Source: Achatina immaculata (lineage: Eukaryota > Mollusca > Gastropoda > Stylommatophora > Achatinidae). From it: a stretch of DNA of 64,000 nt. The notes below the pieces were generated by a model. That model did not search any database and had not been told where the DNA came from. It saw only the letters and a program-made list of their open reading frames with translations. Position 1 is the first letter of the stretch, and the number at the start of each line of letters is the position of its first letter. Position numbers and translations under genes: made by a program. The DNA is taken from positions 2,024,633-2,088,632 of the forward strand of contig CM019710.1 in assembly GCA_009760885.1 (NCBI GenBank). Reading direction: 5' to 3'. Positions 1-11,811 of the stretch are shown piece by piece.

Positions 1-1092
1 ACTTCAGTCTGAATAGTTATTTGTGTATAATCTGCTTCTTTCCATGGTGTATGCTCTGGTACAGATGATAATGGAGTGACTACAGTTGGAAGGTCAGGTA
101 TCAGCTTACGCATACGCTTGGCCTGATGAATGAAGCTGCTTCTTTTAAGCCGTCCTAATGCCAAGTTATTGAATCTCTCCTTCAGGGGATGGCTTACAGA
201 GCTAAGGAATTTTTCTCCCATGGTCATGACCTTTGTGTCTCTACGTTCCTTTAGCGGTTGAACACCAACTATTTTCTGCATTTCTACTATTGGTGTGGAC
301 CTCATGGCACCTGTGATAATCCGTAGTGACTGATTTTGAACCTTGTCTAGATTATGCAGCGTAGTGTTTGATGCTGTGCACCAAGATGTTGAGCCATATT
401 CTAAATGTGGTAGAATACTTTGCTGATATACGTTCTTGAGGATTCTTTCACTAGCTCCCCATGTAGTCCCACTCAATTTTCTTAATATGGCTAGTTTTCT
501 TCTGGCTTTTGCTTCTGCACTGTTGATGTGTTGCTTCCAAGTCAGTTTTGAGTCAAGAGTCACTCCTAAGTAAGTGGGTTGGTTGTCCATCCTTAAGGGT
601 ATTTCATTTACAAAGATCTTACCTGCTTTCTGTTTAGATGAGAGGGTGAACAGAGTGGTACTTGATTTCTCTGTGTTGATACTTACACACCATTTGTTTG
701 TCCATGATGTCAAGATGTCTGCTGCTCTTTGGAGTCTCTGTGTAGCAACTGTCGCATATTCATCTGTACACCACATGACCAGATCATCTGCATACAGTGC
801 TGCTTTGATTCCATAGGGAAGTTCCTTGACCAGGTCATTAATGAATACAAGGAATAGTGTAGGCGAAAGGACTCCTCCTTGTGGTACACCGTGTCGCAGA
901 AGTACTTTCTGGCTTTTGTGTCCATCCATTACTACTCTAGCTCTTCTATTGTGTAAATAGGACTTTATCCAGTTGTACAGTCTTCCATTCACATTGCAGT
1001 TTCTTAGTTTCCACAACAGACCTTTTTTCCATACTTTATCAAAGGCTTTCTTCAGGTCTATCCACGCTGCTAGTACAAGGTTTTTCTCTTGG
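1..1092 (-). mobile_element. Jockey/I-like LINE reverse transcriptase, 3' part, open to window edge
   Basis: Read on the minus strand from about 1092 down to base 1, one frame stays open for about 360 codons with no stop. It encodes the middle and end of a non-LTR retrotransposon reverse transcriptase. Visible motifs in order are a DLKKAFDKVW palm motif (near 1020-1060), HGVPQGGVLSP (near 860-890), the catalytic ALYADD box (near 790-805), and a YLGVTLDSKLTW segment (near 540-575) followed by the thumb-like region with SILPHLEYGS. This order is typical of Jockey/I-type elements, where the enzyme nicks target DNA and primes cDNA synthesis. The 5' side stops abruptly where a tandem array begins, so the copy is 5' truncated or interrupted. 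The 3' end lies outside the window. The uninterrupted frame suggests a young insertion. Clade assignment is from motif style only. Confidence 0.85.
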
Positions 1093-1432
1093 AAAGCTGA
1101 GAAGTGAACTAGCAAGCTGTCAGACTGAGATGTGAACCAACAAGCTGTCAAGCTGAGAAGTGAACTAGCAAGCTGTCAGACTGAGATGTGAACCAACAAG
1201 CTGTCAAGCTGAGAAGTGATCTAGCAAGCTGTCAGACTGAGATGTGAACCAACAAGCTGTCAAGCTGAGAAGTGATCTAGCAAGCTGTCAGATTGAGATG
1301 TGAACCAACAAGCTGTCAAGCTGAGAAGTGATCTAGCAAGCTGTCAAACTGAGAAGTGATCTAGTAAGTTATTAAGCTTAGCAGTGAACTGGCAAGCTGT
1401 CAAGCTGAGCAGTGATCTAGCAAGCTGTCAAG
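1093..1432. repeat. Minisatellite, about 57-bp unit made of two related halves
   Basis: About six tandem units alternate 'gctgagaagtgaactagc' type and 'actgagatgtgaacc' type halves, each half about 28 bp and separated by the shared word 'aagctgtca'. The last units lose one half type. The array abuts the Jockey-like reverse transcriptase directly. Confidence 0.9.
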
Positions 1433-1621
1433 CCACTGTTGCCATTCTTGTTCTAAATGTGACATGTGCATACACACAATGTTCAGCATTTTGAGAAGTT
1501 CATGATTTTATTTTGAAATGTTCTTCTTGTGTTCCAAGTCCTTTTTTTGTAAGAAATAGTTGCAAAAAATACTTTTTGGTCATTTGTTCATTCAGTTTTA
1601 TTTTTTTAAAGACTATTTTCA

Positions 1622-1990
1622 GATCTTCTTGTGTTGACTTTGGTCTACTCTCTAATATATTCTTATGTTAACTCTTGGTCTGTTCTCTAATATATTCTTA
1701 TGTTAACTCTTGGTATATTCTCTAATATATTCTTATGTTAACTCTTGGTCTGTATCTTTATATTAACTCTTTATCTATTCTCTAATATATTATGTTAACT
1801 CTTGGTCTGTATCTTTATATTAACTCTTTATCTATTCTCTAATATATTCTTATGTTAACTCTTGGTCTATATCTTTATATTAACTCTTAATATATTCTCT
1901 AATATATTCTTATGTTAACTCTTTGTCTATTTTCTAATATGTTCTTGTGTTGACTCTTGTCTGTTCTCTAATATGTTCTTGTATTGACCT
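1622..1990. repeat. AT-rich minisatellite, about 35-bp unit
   Basis: About ten imperfect units share the words 'ttatgttaactcttggtct' and 'ctctaatatattc'. Unit length varies because some copies replace the 'ctctaatatattc' part with a 'gtatctttatat' part. The stretch from 1433 to 1621 is AT-rich with no recognisable feature. Confidence 0.85.
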
Positions 1991-2146
1991 TTGATTAATT
2001 TGGGTCTGGTATGTGGGATATTATTGTGTTAACTGTTAATTTTGGTCTGTGAGATAAGTGTGCTAGATGTAAACTGTATCACCTTCACTTGGCAGAAGAG
2101 TAGCACAAATATAATGTGAGCAAGCAAGAGACTCTCTCATAGAAAG

Positions 2147-2246
2147 CCAAACAGCCTCACAACTCCCACATCACTACACCATACCACATATCTCAACCAA
2201 ACAGCCTCACAACTCCCACATCACAACACCGTACCACATCTCCCTT
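2147..2246. repeat. Two-copy tandem repeat, 50-bp unit
   Basis: Two near-identical units begin with 'ccaaacagcctcacaactcc' at 2147 and 2197. The flanking stretch to 2655 contains nothing I can assign. Confidence 0.8.
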
Positions 2247-2655
2247 ATTTGACAACTTTATTTTCTATGCACTAGTTGCTGTGTCTGACATGTTTTATGT
2301 TCCTACTTTCATATGTGAGGATGAATCAGATGAAATTTAGTGTAAAAAATGTCTGAAATAGCAGATAGAAATCCCTTAGTGGTACTGTCTGTTAGCAGCA
2401 AGGTCAGTGGCATTTCATAACAGCAGGCCAAGAATAACAATATCAAGATGGCCACTGCACTGCAGATACACTTCAAAGAAGTGCATTCTGTCTTCTGATT
2501 CTTGTCTTTCAAAGATATCACCCTTTAGACATGCATCATGAAATATCTGCAGTGTATAGCACTGAGTGAATGTGCAAGGCTCAAGTCTGTAACACTGGGT
2601 TATGAAGTTCAAGGTGGACATAACAAATTTGCACAATACCAACTATCCTTGGTGA

Positions 2656-3592
2656 GCACACAAGGGATGTGATACACCAGCGGCTGAGAGGACAGAACAA
2701 ACACACGAGGGATGTGATACACCAGCGGCTGAGAGGACAGAACAAACACACGAGGGATGTGATACACCAGCGGCTGAGAGGACAGAACAAACACACGAGG
2801 GATGTGATACACCAGCGGCTGAGAGGACAGAACAAACACACGAGGGATGTGATACACCAGCGGCTGAGAGGACAGAACAAACACACGAGGGATGTGATAC
2901 ACCAGCGGCTGAGAGGACAGAACAAACACACGAGGGATGTGATACACCAGCGGCTGAGAGGACAGAACAAACACACGAGGATGTGATACACCAGCGGCTG
3001 AGAGGACATAACAAGCACACGAGGGATGTGATACACCAGCGGCTGAGAGGACATAACAAACACACGAGGGATGTGATACACCAGCGGCTGAGAGGACATA
3101 ACACACGAGGGATGTGATACACCAGCGGCTGAGAGGACAGAACAAACACACGAGGGATGTGATACACCAGCGGCTGAGAGGACAGAACAAACACACGAGG
3201 GATGTGATACACCAGCGGCTGAGAGGACAGAACAAACACACGAGGGATGTGATACACCAGCGGCTGAGAGGACAGAACAAACACACGAGGGATGTGATAC
3301 ACCAGCGGCTGAGAGGACAGAACAAACACACGAGGGATGTGATACACCAGCGGCTGAGAGGACAGAACAAACACACGAGGGATGATACACCAGCGGCTGA
3401 GAGGACAGAACAAACACACGAGGATGTGATACACCAGCGGCTGAGAGGACAGAACAAACACACGAGGGATGTGATACACCAGCGGCTGAGAGGACAGAAC
3501 AAACACACGAGGGATGTGATACACCAGCGGCTGAGAGGACAGAACAAACACACGAGGGATGTGATACACCAGCGGCTGAGAGGACAGAACAG
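2656..3592. repeat. 45-bp minisatellite, about 20 units
   Basis: Near-perfect tandem units of 45 bp carry 'gatacaccagcggctgag' and 'acaaacacacgaggg'. Because 45 is divisible by three and most frames lack stops, long apparent reading frames appear on both strands, but they are pure repeat translations and not supported as genes. Most units read 'ggacagaac'. Three internal units (about 2988-3100) read 'ggacataac', the variant that makes up the second array at 4846-5050, which points to exchange between the two arrays. Single-base and short deletions break the frame near 2980, 3105, 3382 and 3420. Confidence 0.95.
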
Positions 3593-3799
3593 CTTTTTCT
3601 TACTGGGATTTAGCTGCTAGTTCACAGCTGGCACAACATGCATGGCAGATCAGGGGATTGAAGATAGGAGTGTTATTTTTCCTGTAATAAATAAGTTTTG
3701 TGTAGCTCACACTTTCTTTCATTTGATTCACCCACATAAATCTTTCATTTGATTCACCCACATATTTTATGTTTCTAACTTTCATTACACAAAAAAACG

Positions 3800-3950
3800 T
3801 CCTGGGGTTGATCCAGACTCTAAAAATTGGCACCAGAGAAGTCTGGAGAGGTAAAGTGGCAGGTGTTATACTGACCACATCAAACTTTCATGTGCTGAAG
3901 GTCATGGAAATATGCCATTAATGGCATGGAAACGGGAACTTTACCTTTAA
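3800..3950 (+). mobile_element. SINE-like tail fragment (copy 1)
   Basis: The words 'ctctaaaaattggcaccaga', 'actttcatgtgctgaaggtc' and 'catggaaac' match, with substitutions, the body of the SINE-like sequences at 18251-18420 and 62480-62637. The tRNA-like head is not visible here. A duplicate of this fragment lies at 5260-5410 because the whole block was duplicated. Confidence 0.55.
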
Positions 3951-4845
3951 AACTTTCATTTGATTCACTCTCATATTTTGTTTCTGACTTTCATATTTTT
4001 TGTCTTATGTTCCTGACATTCATATATTTTGTTATATTCTGTCATGGTTTTGGCAATATTTAAAACAAATAACTTTATATATGTGTATATAAGAGAACTA
4101 TGTATTGTTTAAGGTTGTGTGTACAATTTTACTTTTGCTTTTTTTATCTGGCATGCTCACTGTATTCGTGTAAACAAAGCCTCTGTCAGTATATTGTTTT
4201 CAGCATTTATATGTGTGTGTAGAGAAGTGATCTGACCATGGCATCATCAAGCCAAGTATACAGGAAACTGATCTAGCATCTGCCACTATCAAGAATCCAC
4301 ATGGGAAGCCAGTAGTGACATATTTTAAGTTGATAGCTCCCACCTCCACACACTCAAAATTGTAGCACATTACTAATTGTAAAAGAAAACAGCAGGGTAT
4401 ACAAGGCTGCATGCAAGGACATTGTCAGAAATACATAATCGTCTGCTTCAACTTGGAGTACAACTTTCTGCCGGCAGTCCGAGTATATCTTTCTGCTGGT
4501 AGTCTGAGAAAGCAAACTTTTTTATTTTACTAATTTACAAGTTTTATGGATCAAGATATTTTCAAAAATATTTGCATGTCTAAAGTTTTTGCATGTAATG
4601 TATACATGGCAGTGCAGTGTAGTTGTTATACAAAATGTGTACATGACACTTTAGTTGTTGGACAAAATGTGTACATGACACTTCAGTTGTTAGAGAAAAT
4701 GTGCGTGTGACTGTTGTTTAACACTAGTACACGTGTGACTGTATCCAGTTGTAAACAACCCAGACTATATCAGCTTTGTCTTTCATGAAGATTGATGTGA
4801 CTCTTTCTACATGCCTTCACTATGATGAAACCACAGTGATATAAT

Positions 4846-5050
4846 ACACCAGCGGCTGAGAGGACATAACAAACACACGAGGGATGTGATACACCAGCGG
4901 CTGAGAGGACATAACAAACACACGAGGGATGTGATACACCAGCGGCTGAGAGGACATAACAAACACACGAGGGATGTGATACACCAGCGGCTGAGAGGAC
5001 ATAACAAACACACAAGGGATGTGATACACCAGTGGCTGAGAGGACATAAC
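4846..5050. repeat. 45-bp minisatellite, second array, about 4.6 units
   Basis: Same unit as the array at 2656-3592 but homogeneous for the 'ggacataac' variant. It starts directly after 'cagtgatataata' and ends at the start of the second copy of the duplicated block. Confidence 0.95.
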
Positions 5051-5259
5051 AGCTTTTTCTTACTGGGATTTAGCTGCTAGTTCACAGCTGGCACAACATG
5101 CATGGCAGATCAGGGGATTGAAGATAGGAGTGCTATTTTTCCTGTAATAAATAAGTTTTGTGTAGCTCACACTTTCTTTCATTTGATTCACCCACATAAA
5201 TCTTTCATTTGATTCACCCACATATTTTATGTTTCTAACTTTCATTACACAAAAAAACG

Positions 5260-5410
5260 TCCTGGGGTTGATCCAGACTCTAAAAATTGGCACCAGAGAA
5301 GTCTGGAGAGGTAAAGTGGCCAGGTGTTACACTGACCACATCAAACTTTCATGTGCTGAAGGTCATGGAAATATGCCATTAATGGCATGGAAACGGGAAC
5401 TTTACCTTTA
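5260..5410 (+). mobile_element. SINE-like tail fragment (copy 2, within duplication)
   Basis: Duplicate of the fragment at 3800-3950, carried along by the 1.46-kb tandem duplication. The words 'ctctaaaaattggcaccaga' and 'catggaaacgggaac' are retained. Confidence 0.55.
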
Positions 5411-6307
5411 AAACTTTCATTTGATTCACTCTCATATTTTGTTTCTGACTTTCATATTTTTTGTCTTATGTTCCTGACATTCATATATTTTGTTATATTC
5501 TGTCATGGTTTTGGCAATATTTAAAACAAATAACTTTATATATGTATATATAAGAGAACTATGTATTGTTTAAGGTTGTGTGTACAATTTTACTTTTGCT
5601 TTTTTTATCTGGCATGCTCACTGTATTCGTGTAAACAAAGCCTCTGTCAGTATATTGTTTTCAGCATTTATATGTGTGTGTAGAGAAGTGATCTGACCAT
5701 GGCATCATCAAGCCAAGTATACAGGAAACTGATCTAGCATCTGCCACTATCAAGAATCCACATGGGAAGCCAGTAGTGACATATTTTAAGTTGATAGCTC
5801 CCACCTCCACACACTCAAAATTGTAGCACATTACTAATTGTAAAAGAAAACAGCAGGGTATACAAGGCTGCATGCAAGGACATTGTCAGAAATACATAAT
5901 TGTCTGCTTCAACTTGGAGTACAACTTTCTGCCGGCAGTCCGAGTATATCTTTCTGCTGGTAGTCTGAGAAAGCAAACTTTTTTATTTTACTAATTTACA
6001 AGTTTTATGGATCAAGATATTTTCAAAAATATTTGCATGTCTAAAGTTTTTGCATGTAATGTATACATGGCAGTGCAGTGTAGTTGTTATACAAAATGTG
6101 TACATGACACTTTAGTTGTTGGACAAAATGTGTACATGACACTTCAGTTGTTAGAGAAAATGTGCGTGTGACTGTTGTTTAACACTAGTACACGTGTGAC
6201 TGTATCCAGTTGTAAACAACCCAGACTATATCAGCTTTGTCTTTCATGAAGATTGATGTGACTCTTTCTACATGCCTTCACTATGATGAAACCACAGTGA
6301 TATAATA

Positions 6308-7119
6308 GCTACTAGGCTGAAGGCCATCATATAAGACAAATGCACACTAACATATAATAAATGATATTGTTTCATAAGTTTTGTTACAACACAGCCTAAA
6401 AAGCCACAGATTTGAACTTTGAAATATTTGTGTGTGTGACAAGATTGAACCATCAAACACTCACAGTTTGTGACATGTCACACAGTTGAAATGGTAAACA
6501 TTTACCAACAAACTCTCCCCAAGATAAGCCCGTGTAATTCGTGTATCATCAGAGACTGGATCTTGTACAGAAAGTTTTTTCCCCCAATCTTGTGCATATA
6601 AGCATTGTTCAGTTTTATATCATTTTCAAGAAGATAATTTTTGGACAGAAATTTCATAAAAAAAAATTTTCTAATCATTGATCCCAAATTTTATTCTGTT
6701 CTGTTTGATCTTGAGAGCACACAAGCTGCTATAGAAAATGTTTACTTTGAGTTTCTCTAAACTTGAGAATGTCAGCCATCGCTGAGGTTCACGTTCTGAT
6801 CATGCAGAACCTTGGAGAACATGTATCAGATTTATTTTTAATTAAAATTTCTGTTATGTAAAAATTCTTTTTTTTTTTTTTTTGTACAACTTGAATAAAT
6901 GTTCTGTACGTTGGTAAAAGTGGTCAGTTTCATCTATATTTGTGGACAGCGTATGCTAGTGGTCATGATCTTAATTGTGTTGATACGTGTACTTCTACTT
7001 TTGTTAGTGAGCGTGTAAAAAAAATTCAATTGGTAACTATTCTGTAGATAAAATTACCATATATAGCATTGCTATAAATAAAATTACCTTAAACCTGTTT
7101 GCTATACACAAAAATAATA
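6308..7119. other. AT-rich intergenic stretch, no feature recognised
   Basis: No coding, RNA or transposon signature was recognised. A run of 17 T occurs near 6869-6885. Confidence 0.5.
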
Positions 7120-7345
7120 TAGTAACACTGGTATAGTTAAAGTTACTGAAGGCCACATTTTACTATAGATAATGTTACCAGAGACCACATTTTACTATAG
7201 ATAAAGTTACCAGAGGCCACATTTTACTATAGATAAAGTTACCAGAGACCACATTTTACTATAGATAAAGTTACCAGAGACCACATTTTACTATAGATAC
7301 ACTTACCTTAGGCCACATTTTACTGTAGATAAAATTAACATAGAT
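7120..7345. repeat. 31-bp minisatellite, about 7 units
   Basis: Units share 'ttactatagataaagttacc' and 'gaccacat'. The flanking AT-rich sequence from 7045 contains more degenerate units. Confidence 0.85.
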
Positions 7346-7440
7346 AACACTCCTGTCTATATACACCTTGTTAGATATTACCCTCCAATTTATTTATCTC
7401 AAGAAATAAGCATATGTAACCGGATTGTACATTTCTGGGA

Positions 7441-7840
7441 ATGAAGTTTGTGTCAATGCCAGTCCTGTCTGTAGATTCCCTAACTCACAAGAACATAAAG
7501 TCTTGTCATCTCAGCTCAGATTATGATGAATGTTTTGTGTTCAGTTCACACTACTGTCAAATCCTGTCTGTAGATTCCCTGACACAAGAGAACATAAAGT
7601 CTTGTCACCTTGGCTCAGATTATGAAGTCTTCAGATACAAACAAGAAAACCAGTATATTATGGCAGTTATGACCTCTGCTGACAAGATCTTCACTGCAGC
7701 ATCAGCAACTAGAACATTATATGTGCAGGAACCAGAATATCAAAAGTGGGAACATATACATAATTATTTAATTGAGAACTTTAATTATGTGCCATGCCAG
7801 ACAGCACTGCCAGTCACACTTTTCCATCTTGTGCCATCAT
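7441..7840 (+). other. Short open frame with internal duplication, probably non-coding
   Basis: A frame from an ATG at 7441 stays open for 180 codons, but its last third runs into the neighbouring 48-bp array. Its first part holds a direct duplication: 'cctgtctgtagattccct' occurs at about 7464 and 7563, each followed by 'acataaagtcttgtca'. I recognise no domain, and no splice partners are evident, so I do not call a gene. Confidence 0.3.
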
Positions 7841-7879
7841 TGGCATTTCTGATCAGTTCAAAAGTTTTTCTTTTTCCAT

Positions 7880-8935
7880 GTCACTTGGTCAGTCTGCTGT
7901 GTTCTTCTCTTAGACTACGTCTCCTTTTTTCCTGGTTAGTCTGCTGTGTTCTCTTAGAATCCGTCTCCTTTTTCCCTGGTTAGTCTGCTGTGTTCTTCTC
8001 TTAGACTCCATCTCCTTTTTCCCTGGTCAGTCTGCTGTGTTCTTCTCTTAGACTACGTCTCCTTTTTCCCTGGTTAGTCTGCTGTGTTCTTCTCTTAGAC
8101 TACGTCTCCTTTTTCCCTGGTTAGTCTGCTGTGTTCTTCTCTTAGACTACGTCTCCTTTTTTCCCTGGTTAGTCTGCTGTGTTCTTCTCTTAGACTACGT
8201 CTCCTTTTTTCCCTGGTCAGTCTGCTGTGTTCTTCTCTTAGACTACATCTCCTTTTTTCCCTGGTTAGTCTGCTGTGTTCTTCTCTTAGACTACGTCTCC
8301 TTTTTTCCCTGGTCAGTCTGCTGTGTTCTTCTCTTAGACTACGTCTCCTTTTTTCCCTGGTCAGTCTGCTGTGTTCTTCTCTTAGACTACGTCTCCTTTT
8401 TCCCTGGTTAGTCTGCTGTGTTCTTCTCTTAGACTACGTCTCCTTTTTTCCCTGGTCAGTCTGCTGTGTTCTCTTAGACTCTGTCTCCTTTTTCCCTGGT
8501 CAGTCTGCTGTGTTCTTCTCTTAGACTACGTCTCCTTTTTTCCCTGGTTAGTCTGCTGTGTTCTTCTCTTAGACTCCGTCTCCTTTTTCCCTGGTCAGTC
8601 AGCTGTGTTCTTCTCTTAGACTCCGTCTCCTTTTTCCCTGGTCAGTCTGCTGTGTTCTTCTCTTAGACTCCGGCTCCTTTTTCCCTGGTTAGTCTGCTGT
8701 GTTCTTCTCTTAGACTCTGGCTCCTTTTTCCCTGGTTAGTCTGCTGTGTTCTTCTCTTAGACTCCGTCTCCTTTTTCCCTGGTCAGTCTGCTGTGTTCTT
8801 CTCTTAGACTCCGTCTCCTTTTTCCCTGGTCAGTCTGCTGTGTTCTTCTCTTAGACTCCGTCTCCTTTTTCCCTGGTCAGTCTGCTGTGTTCTCTTAGAC
8901 TCCGGCTCCTTTTTCCCTTGAATTTTTCAGTAACA
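7880..8935. repeat. 48-bp pyrimidine-rich minisatellite, about 22 units
   Basis: Units carry 'ttccctggtcagtctgctgt' and 'gttcttctcttagact'. On the plus strand each unit contains two pyrimidine tracts ending in AG ('ttttccctggtcag' and 'gttcttctcttag'), which resemble 3' splice sites. Variants alternate 'ggttagtc' with 'ggtcagtc' and 'actacgtc' with 'actccgtc', giving some higher-order pattern. Confidence 0.95.
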
Positions 8936-9719
8936 TTTAACAGTATGTGGCTTCCAGCCAGTCTCCTCATGTACAATAATGAAAAATCCTTAGGCAAGCT
9001 CACTTGACTTGTACAGAATCTTCGGAGTTTGTGACTTGATAGAAAGACAGAACATCAGGTGATTCATAGAAAATATGCTAGTTCCTCTCACTTCTAAATC
9101 ATGGCTCTGGGTATCTTCCAATGTCCAAGCAAAACACAATAGCCAGAGTTTACTTCTCTTGATCTTGCTTTCATTACAACTGGTCCTTTTACATCTACCA
9201 TCTCACATGTAATTCTTCCCCTAAAAATCAAGAGTGCTTGGTTTCATTATGTGAACACGCCTGGTTTCATGTTTTCAAACATGACACATACTCATACATC
9301 AATATAACTCTGCTAGTCTGAAATATATATGGTCCTCTAATAAAAAGATTTTTGTTTAAATACTATTCAGATTTCCTTGATAAGTTTTGTAGTGTCATGT
9401 TTGTTTTTACTTCATGGGAGATGAAAGTATCACCAGCTACACTGTGCTAACCCTATCCCTATCCCTATCCTTGGAAAGCTATGCTGTTCATCATTTTGTG
9501 ATATGATGTCAAACAAACTTTCTCATCACATTTCTGGCAGAAACCAGGTGGGGATGAACTTTCTTCACCTTATGCTGCCAGATGTGAAGTCACAACATGG
9601 ACAGGAAAACTTTACTCAGATTTTGCTGTCGTGTGTGAAGTACTTGAAACTAACTTCACCACTGACACATGAATTAAAAAAAAAAAAAAGGTTAAATTTT
9701 TTTTAATGTGTCAAACTCA
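8936..9719. other. Intergenic stretch, no feature recognised
   Basis: No supported gene. A short run of 'ccctat' repeats at about 9450-9469 is not a telomeric repeat. Poly-A and poly-T runs lie near 9678 and 9697. Confidence 0.5.
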
Positions 9720-10320
9720 AGGTTCAAAATTCAGACTCTGTATTTAGGACAACCCCATTTATGCTCCACCACATCCACCCAAGAATATGTTCGCTAATAG
9801 TTCCTGCCAAATGTTGGTTGTTTACGATGCATTTTCTGCCAGCTTTAATTTGTCCTAGGCCCAGCAAGCTCTTCATAGCTACAATGTTCTTCCATTCCTG
9901 CTCCCACAGCCTAACACAACTTTAGCAATGTCTCCCTTGTAAAGTGTCAGTCTGCCATTTATTTTGAATCCAGCAAGTCTATCTGCCACATCACTGCCAT
10001 GCACACCCGCATGCCCTGGACAGTAAAGCCACGTCAGGCTTGTCACAGATGAACCCATTCTTTTCTAAGCAGTTTCTTCTCAATCTTACCAAGCTTACTC
10101 TGTGAATCCGTCACGACACCATTAACCATGTCATGAGCAACTAACCATTCTTTTGCCGCTGACATGGCCTCAATTTCCATTCGCGTGCTTGATGTGACTT
10201 CCATGGCTCCCGAACCCTGTGCCACTACTCTTTCATTTCAGCAGACGACAACCATTTCGGTGTCAGACAAGAAAATAAATGGGAGCGATTCATGCGTGGA
10301 CAGGAGATAAGAATGTGAAA
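9720..10320 (-). pseudogene. LINE-encoded RNase H domain remnant
   Basis: Minus-strand translation gives a broken ribonuclease H domain. One piece (10225 to 10043) reads GSGAMEVTSSTRMEIEAMSA, matching the RNase H strand and helix that carry the catalytic glutamate, then a VVTDSQSKL motif with the catalytic aspartate. After a frameshift near 10050 a second piece reads LTWLYCPGHAGVHGSDVADR, the C-terminal RNase H motif with its histidine and aspartate. Such domains follow the reverse transcriptase in I/Jockey-type LINEs and remove RNA from the cDNA hybrid. The frameshift and later stops show decay. It could belong to the same family as the reverse transcriptase at the window start, which cannot be shown here. 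Confidence 0.75.
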
Positions 10321-10561
10321 AATGTCATCACTTAAAAGTGGAAGTGAATGAATCAGACATCAAAACGTGTGTCGTAATTCCTCAAAATTGTGTTATAAAT
10401 CAGGTACAACAATATCAAAGCAGGCATGAATTTATCCAATTTATTCACAAATATTGTGTACAAATGATATTTATCCTAGCTGTAATGAGAGGTAACTTCA
10501 CGTAACAAGCACAAAAATCTAATGACAGTTCAGTTCTCATTCATAAAAATTGTAGGGAAGT

Positions 10562-11440
10562 GTTCTTTTCTTGTTTAAAGAATGTAATGGATCAAACAGG
10601 GTCGGGTTCTATGATGTCCTAAACATAAGAAGACTAACCATTGTTCTTTTCTTGTTTAAAGAATGTAGTGGATCAAACAGGGCTGGGTTCTATGCTGCCC
10701 CAAACATAAGAAGACTAACCATTGTTCTTTTCTTGTTTAAAGAATGTAATGGAACAAACAGGACTGGGTTCTATGATGTCCCAAACATAAGAAGACTAAC
10801 CATTGTTCTTTTCTTGTTTAAAGAATGTAATGGATCAAACAGGGCTGGGTTCTATGCTGCCCCAAACATAAGAAGACTAACCATTGTTCTTTTCTTGTTT
10901 AAAGAATGTAATGGAACAAACAGGACTGGGTTCTATGATGTCCCAAACATAAGAAGACTAACCATTGTTCTTTTCTTGTTTAAAGAATGTAATGGATCAA
11001 ACAGGGCTGGGTTCTATGCTGCCCCAAACATAAGAAGACTAACCATTGTTCTTGTTTAAAGAATGTAGTGGATCAAACAGGGCTGGGTTCTATGATGTCC
11101 TAAACATAAGAAGACTAACCATTGTTCTTTTCTTGTTTAAAGAATGTAATGGATCAAACAGGGCTGGGTTCTATGATGTCCTAAACATAAGAAGACTAAC
11201 CATTGTTCTTTTCTTGTTTAAAGAATGTAATGGATCAAACAGGGCTGGGTTCTATGCTGCCCCAAACATAAGAAGACTAACCATTGTTCTTTTCTTGTTT
11301 AAAGAATGTAATGGATCAAACAGGGCTGGGTTCTATGCTGTCCTAAACATAAGAAGACTAACCATTGTTCTTGTTTAAAGAATGTAATGGATCAAACAGG
11401 GCTGGGTTCTATGCTGTCCTAAACATAAGAAGACTAACCA
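10562..11440. repeat. 81-bp minisatellite, about 11 units
   Basis: Units contain 'gttcttttcttgtttaaaga', 'gatcaaacagggctggg' and 'aacataagaagactaacc'. The period of 81 is divisible by three, so frames of 162 and 110 codons arise with the repeated peptide KECNGSNRAGFYDV. Two units lack the word 'ttttc' and break the frame. Unit variants with 'gatgtcc' and 'gctgccc' alternate, suggesting amplification of dimers. It is judged non-coding. Confidence 0.95.
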
Positions 11441-11548
11441 GATCCAGTAAATACTGGTCTCTCTTGAACCAGCTGTTGGCTACAAGTGCTGACATCAAGG
11501 CTGGGTTTTTACACTGAGTATGGACTTGCAGCAATCATTCTGAAGAGT

Positions 11549-11549
<1 letters not shown>

Positions 11550-11581
<32 letters not shown>
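11550..11581. repeat. (TC)n(AC)n microsatellite
   Basis: An uninterrupted TC run passes directly into an AC run. Confidence 0.95.
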
Positions 11582-11811
11582 GTTTGTTTTCACTGTTTAT
11601 TATTTTTAATGCTTACATAAAGATCTGACAAGTTTTTCAATGTTCCTACACATAGACATCTCTAGTTTAGCTCAGACACATGGCCTAACAAAGTGCTGGT
11701 GATTTCAAAGTTTTTACAACACACAAGTTTAAAAAGTATACATTCTGCTATTTTCTCATCAATATGAAAATCTTTGTTGTTTGAATCTGAAGAACAGCCT
11801 TACTCTTCTGC

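Larger units (their letters stand above)
3591..6307. repeat. Direct tandem duplication of a block of about 1.25 kb, period about 1460 bp
   Basis: The sequence after the first 45-bp array (from 'agctttttcttactggg' at 3591) recurs almost base for base from 5051, with a second shorter 45-bp array between the copies. The duplicated unit is therefore array plus unique block. Differences are a handful of single bases, for example one extra 'c' near 5320. The copies end at the shared word 'cagtgatataata' near 4851 and 6307. No gene is seen in the block, which contains a SINE-like tail and AT-rich sequence. Confidence 0.95.

Noticed and set aside
2581..3620. Long overlapping open frames (up to 314 codons) on both strands
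   Set aside because: They are translations of the 45-bp minisatellite in different frames. The period is a multiple of three, there is no domain, and the frames are broken by indels between units.
9450..9470. Possible interstitial telomeric repeat
   Set aside because: The motif is 'ccctat', not the TTAGGG/CCCTAA repeat, and spans only three units.
10571..11378. Open frames of 162 and 110 codons with KECNGSNRAGFY repeats
   Set aside because: They come from an 81-bp minisatellite with frame-breaking short units and no gene context.
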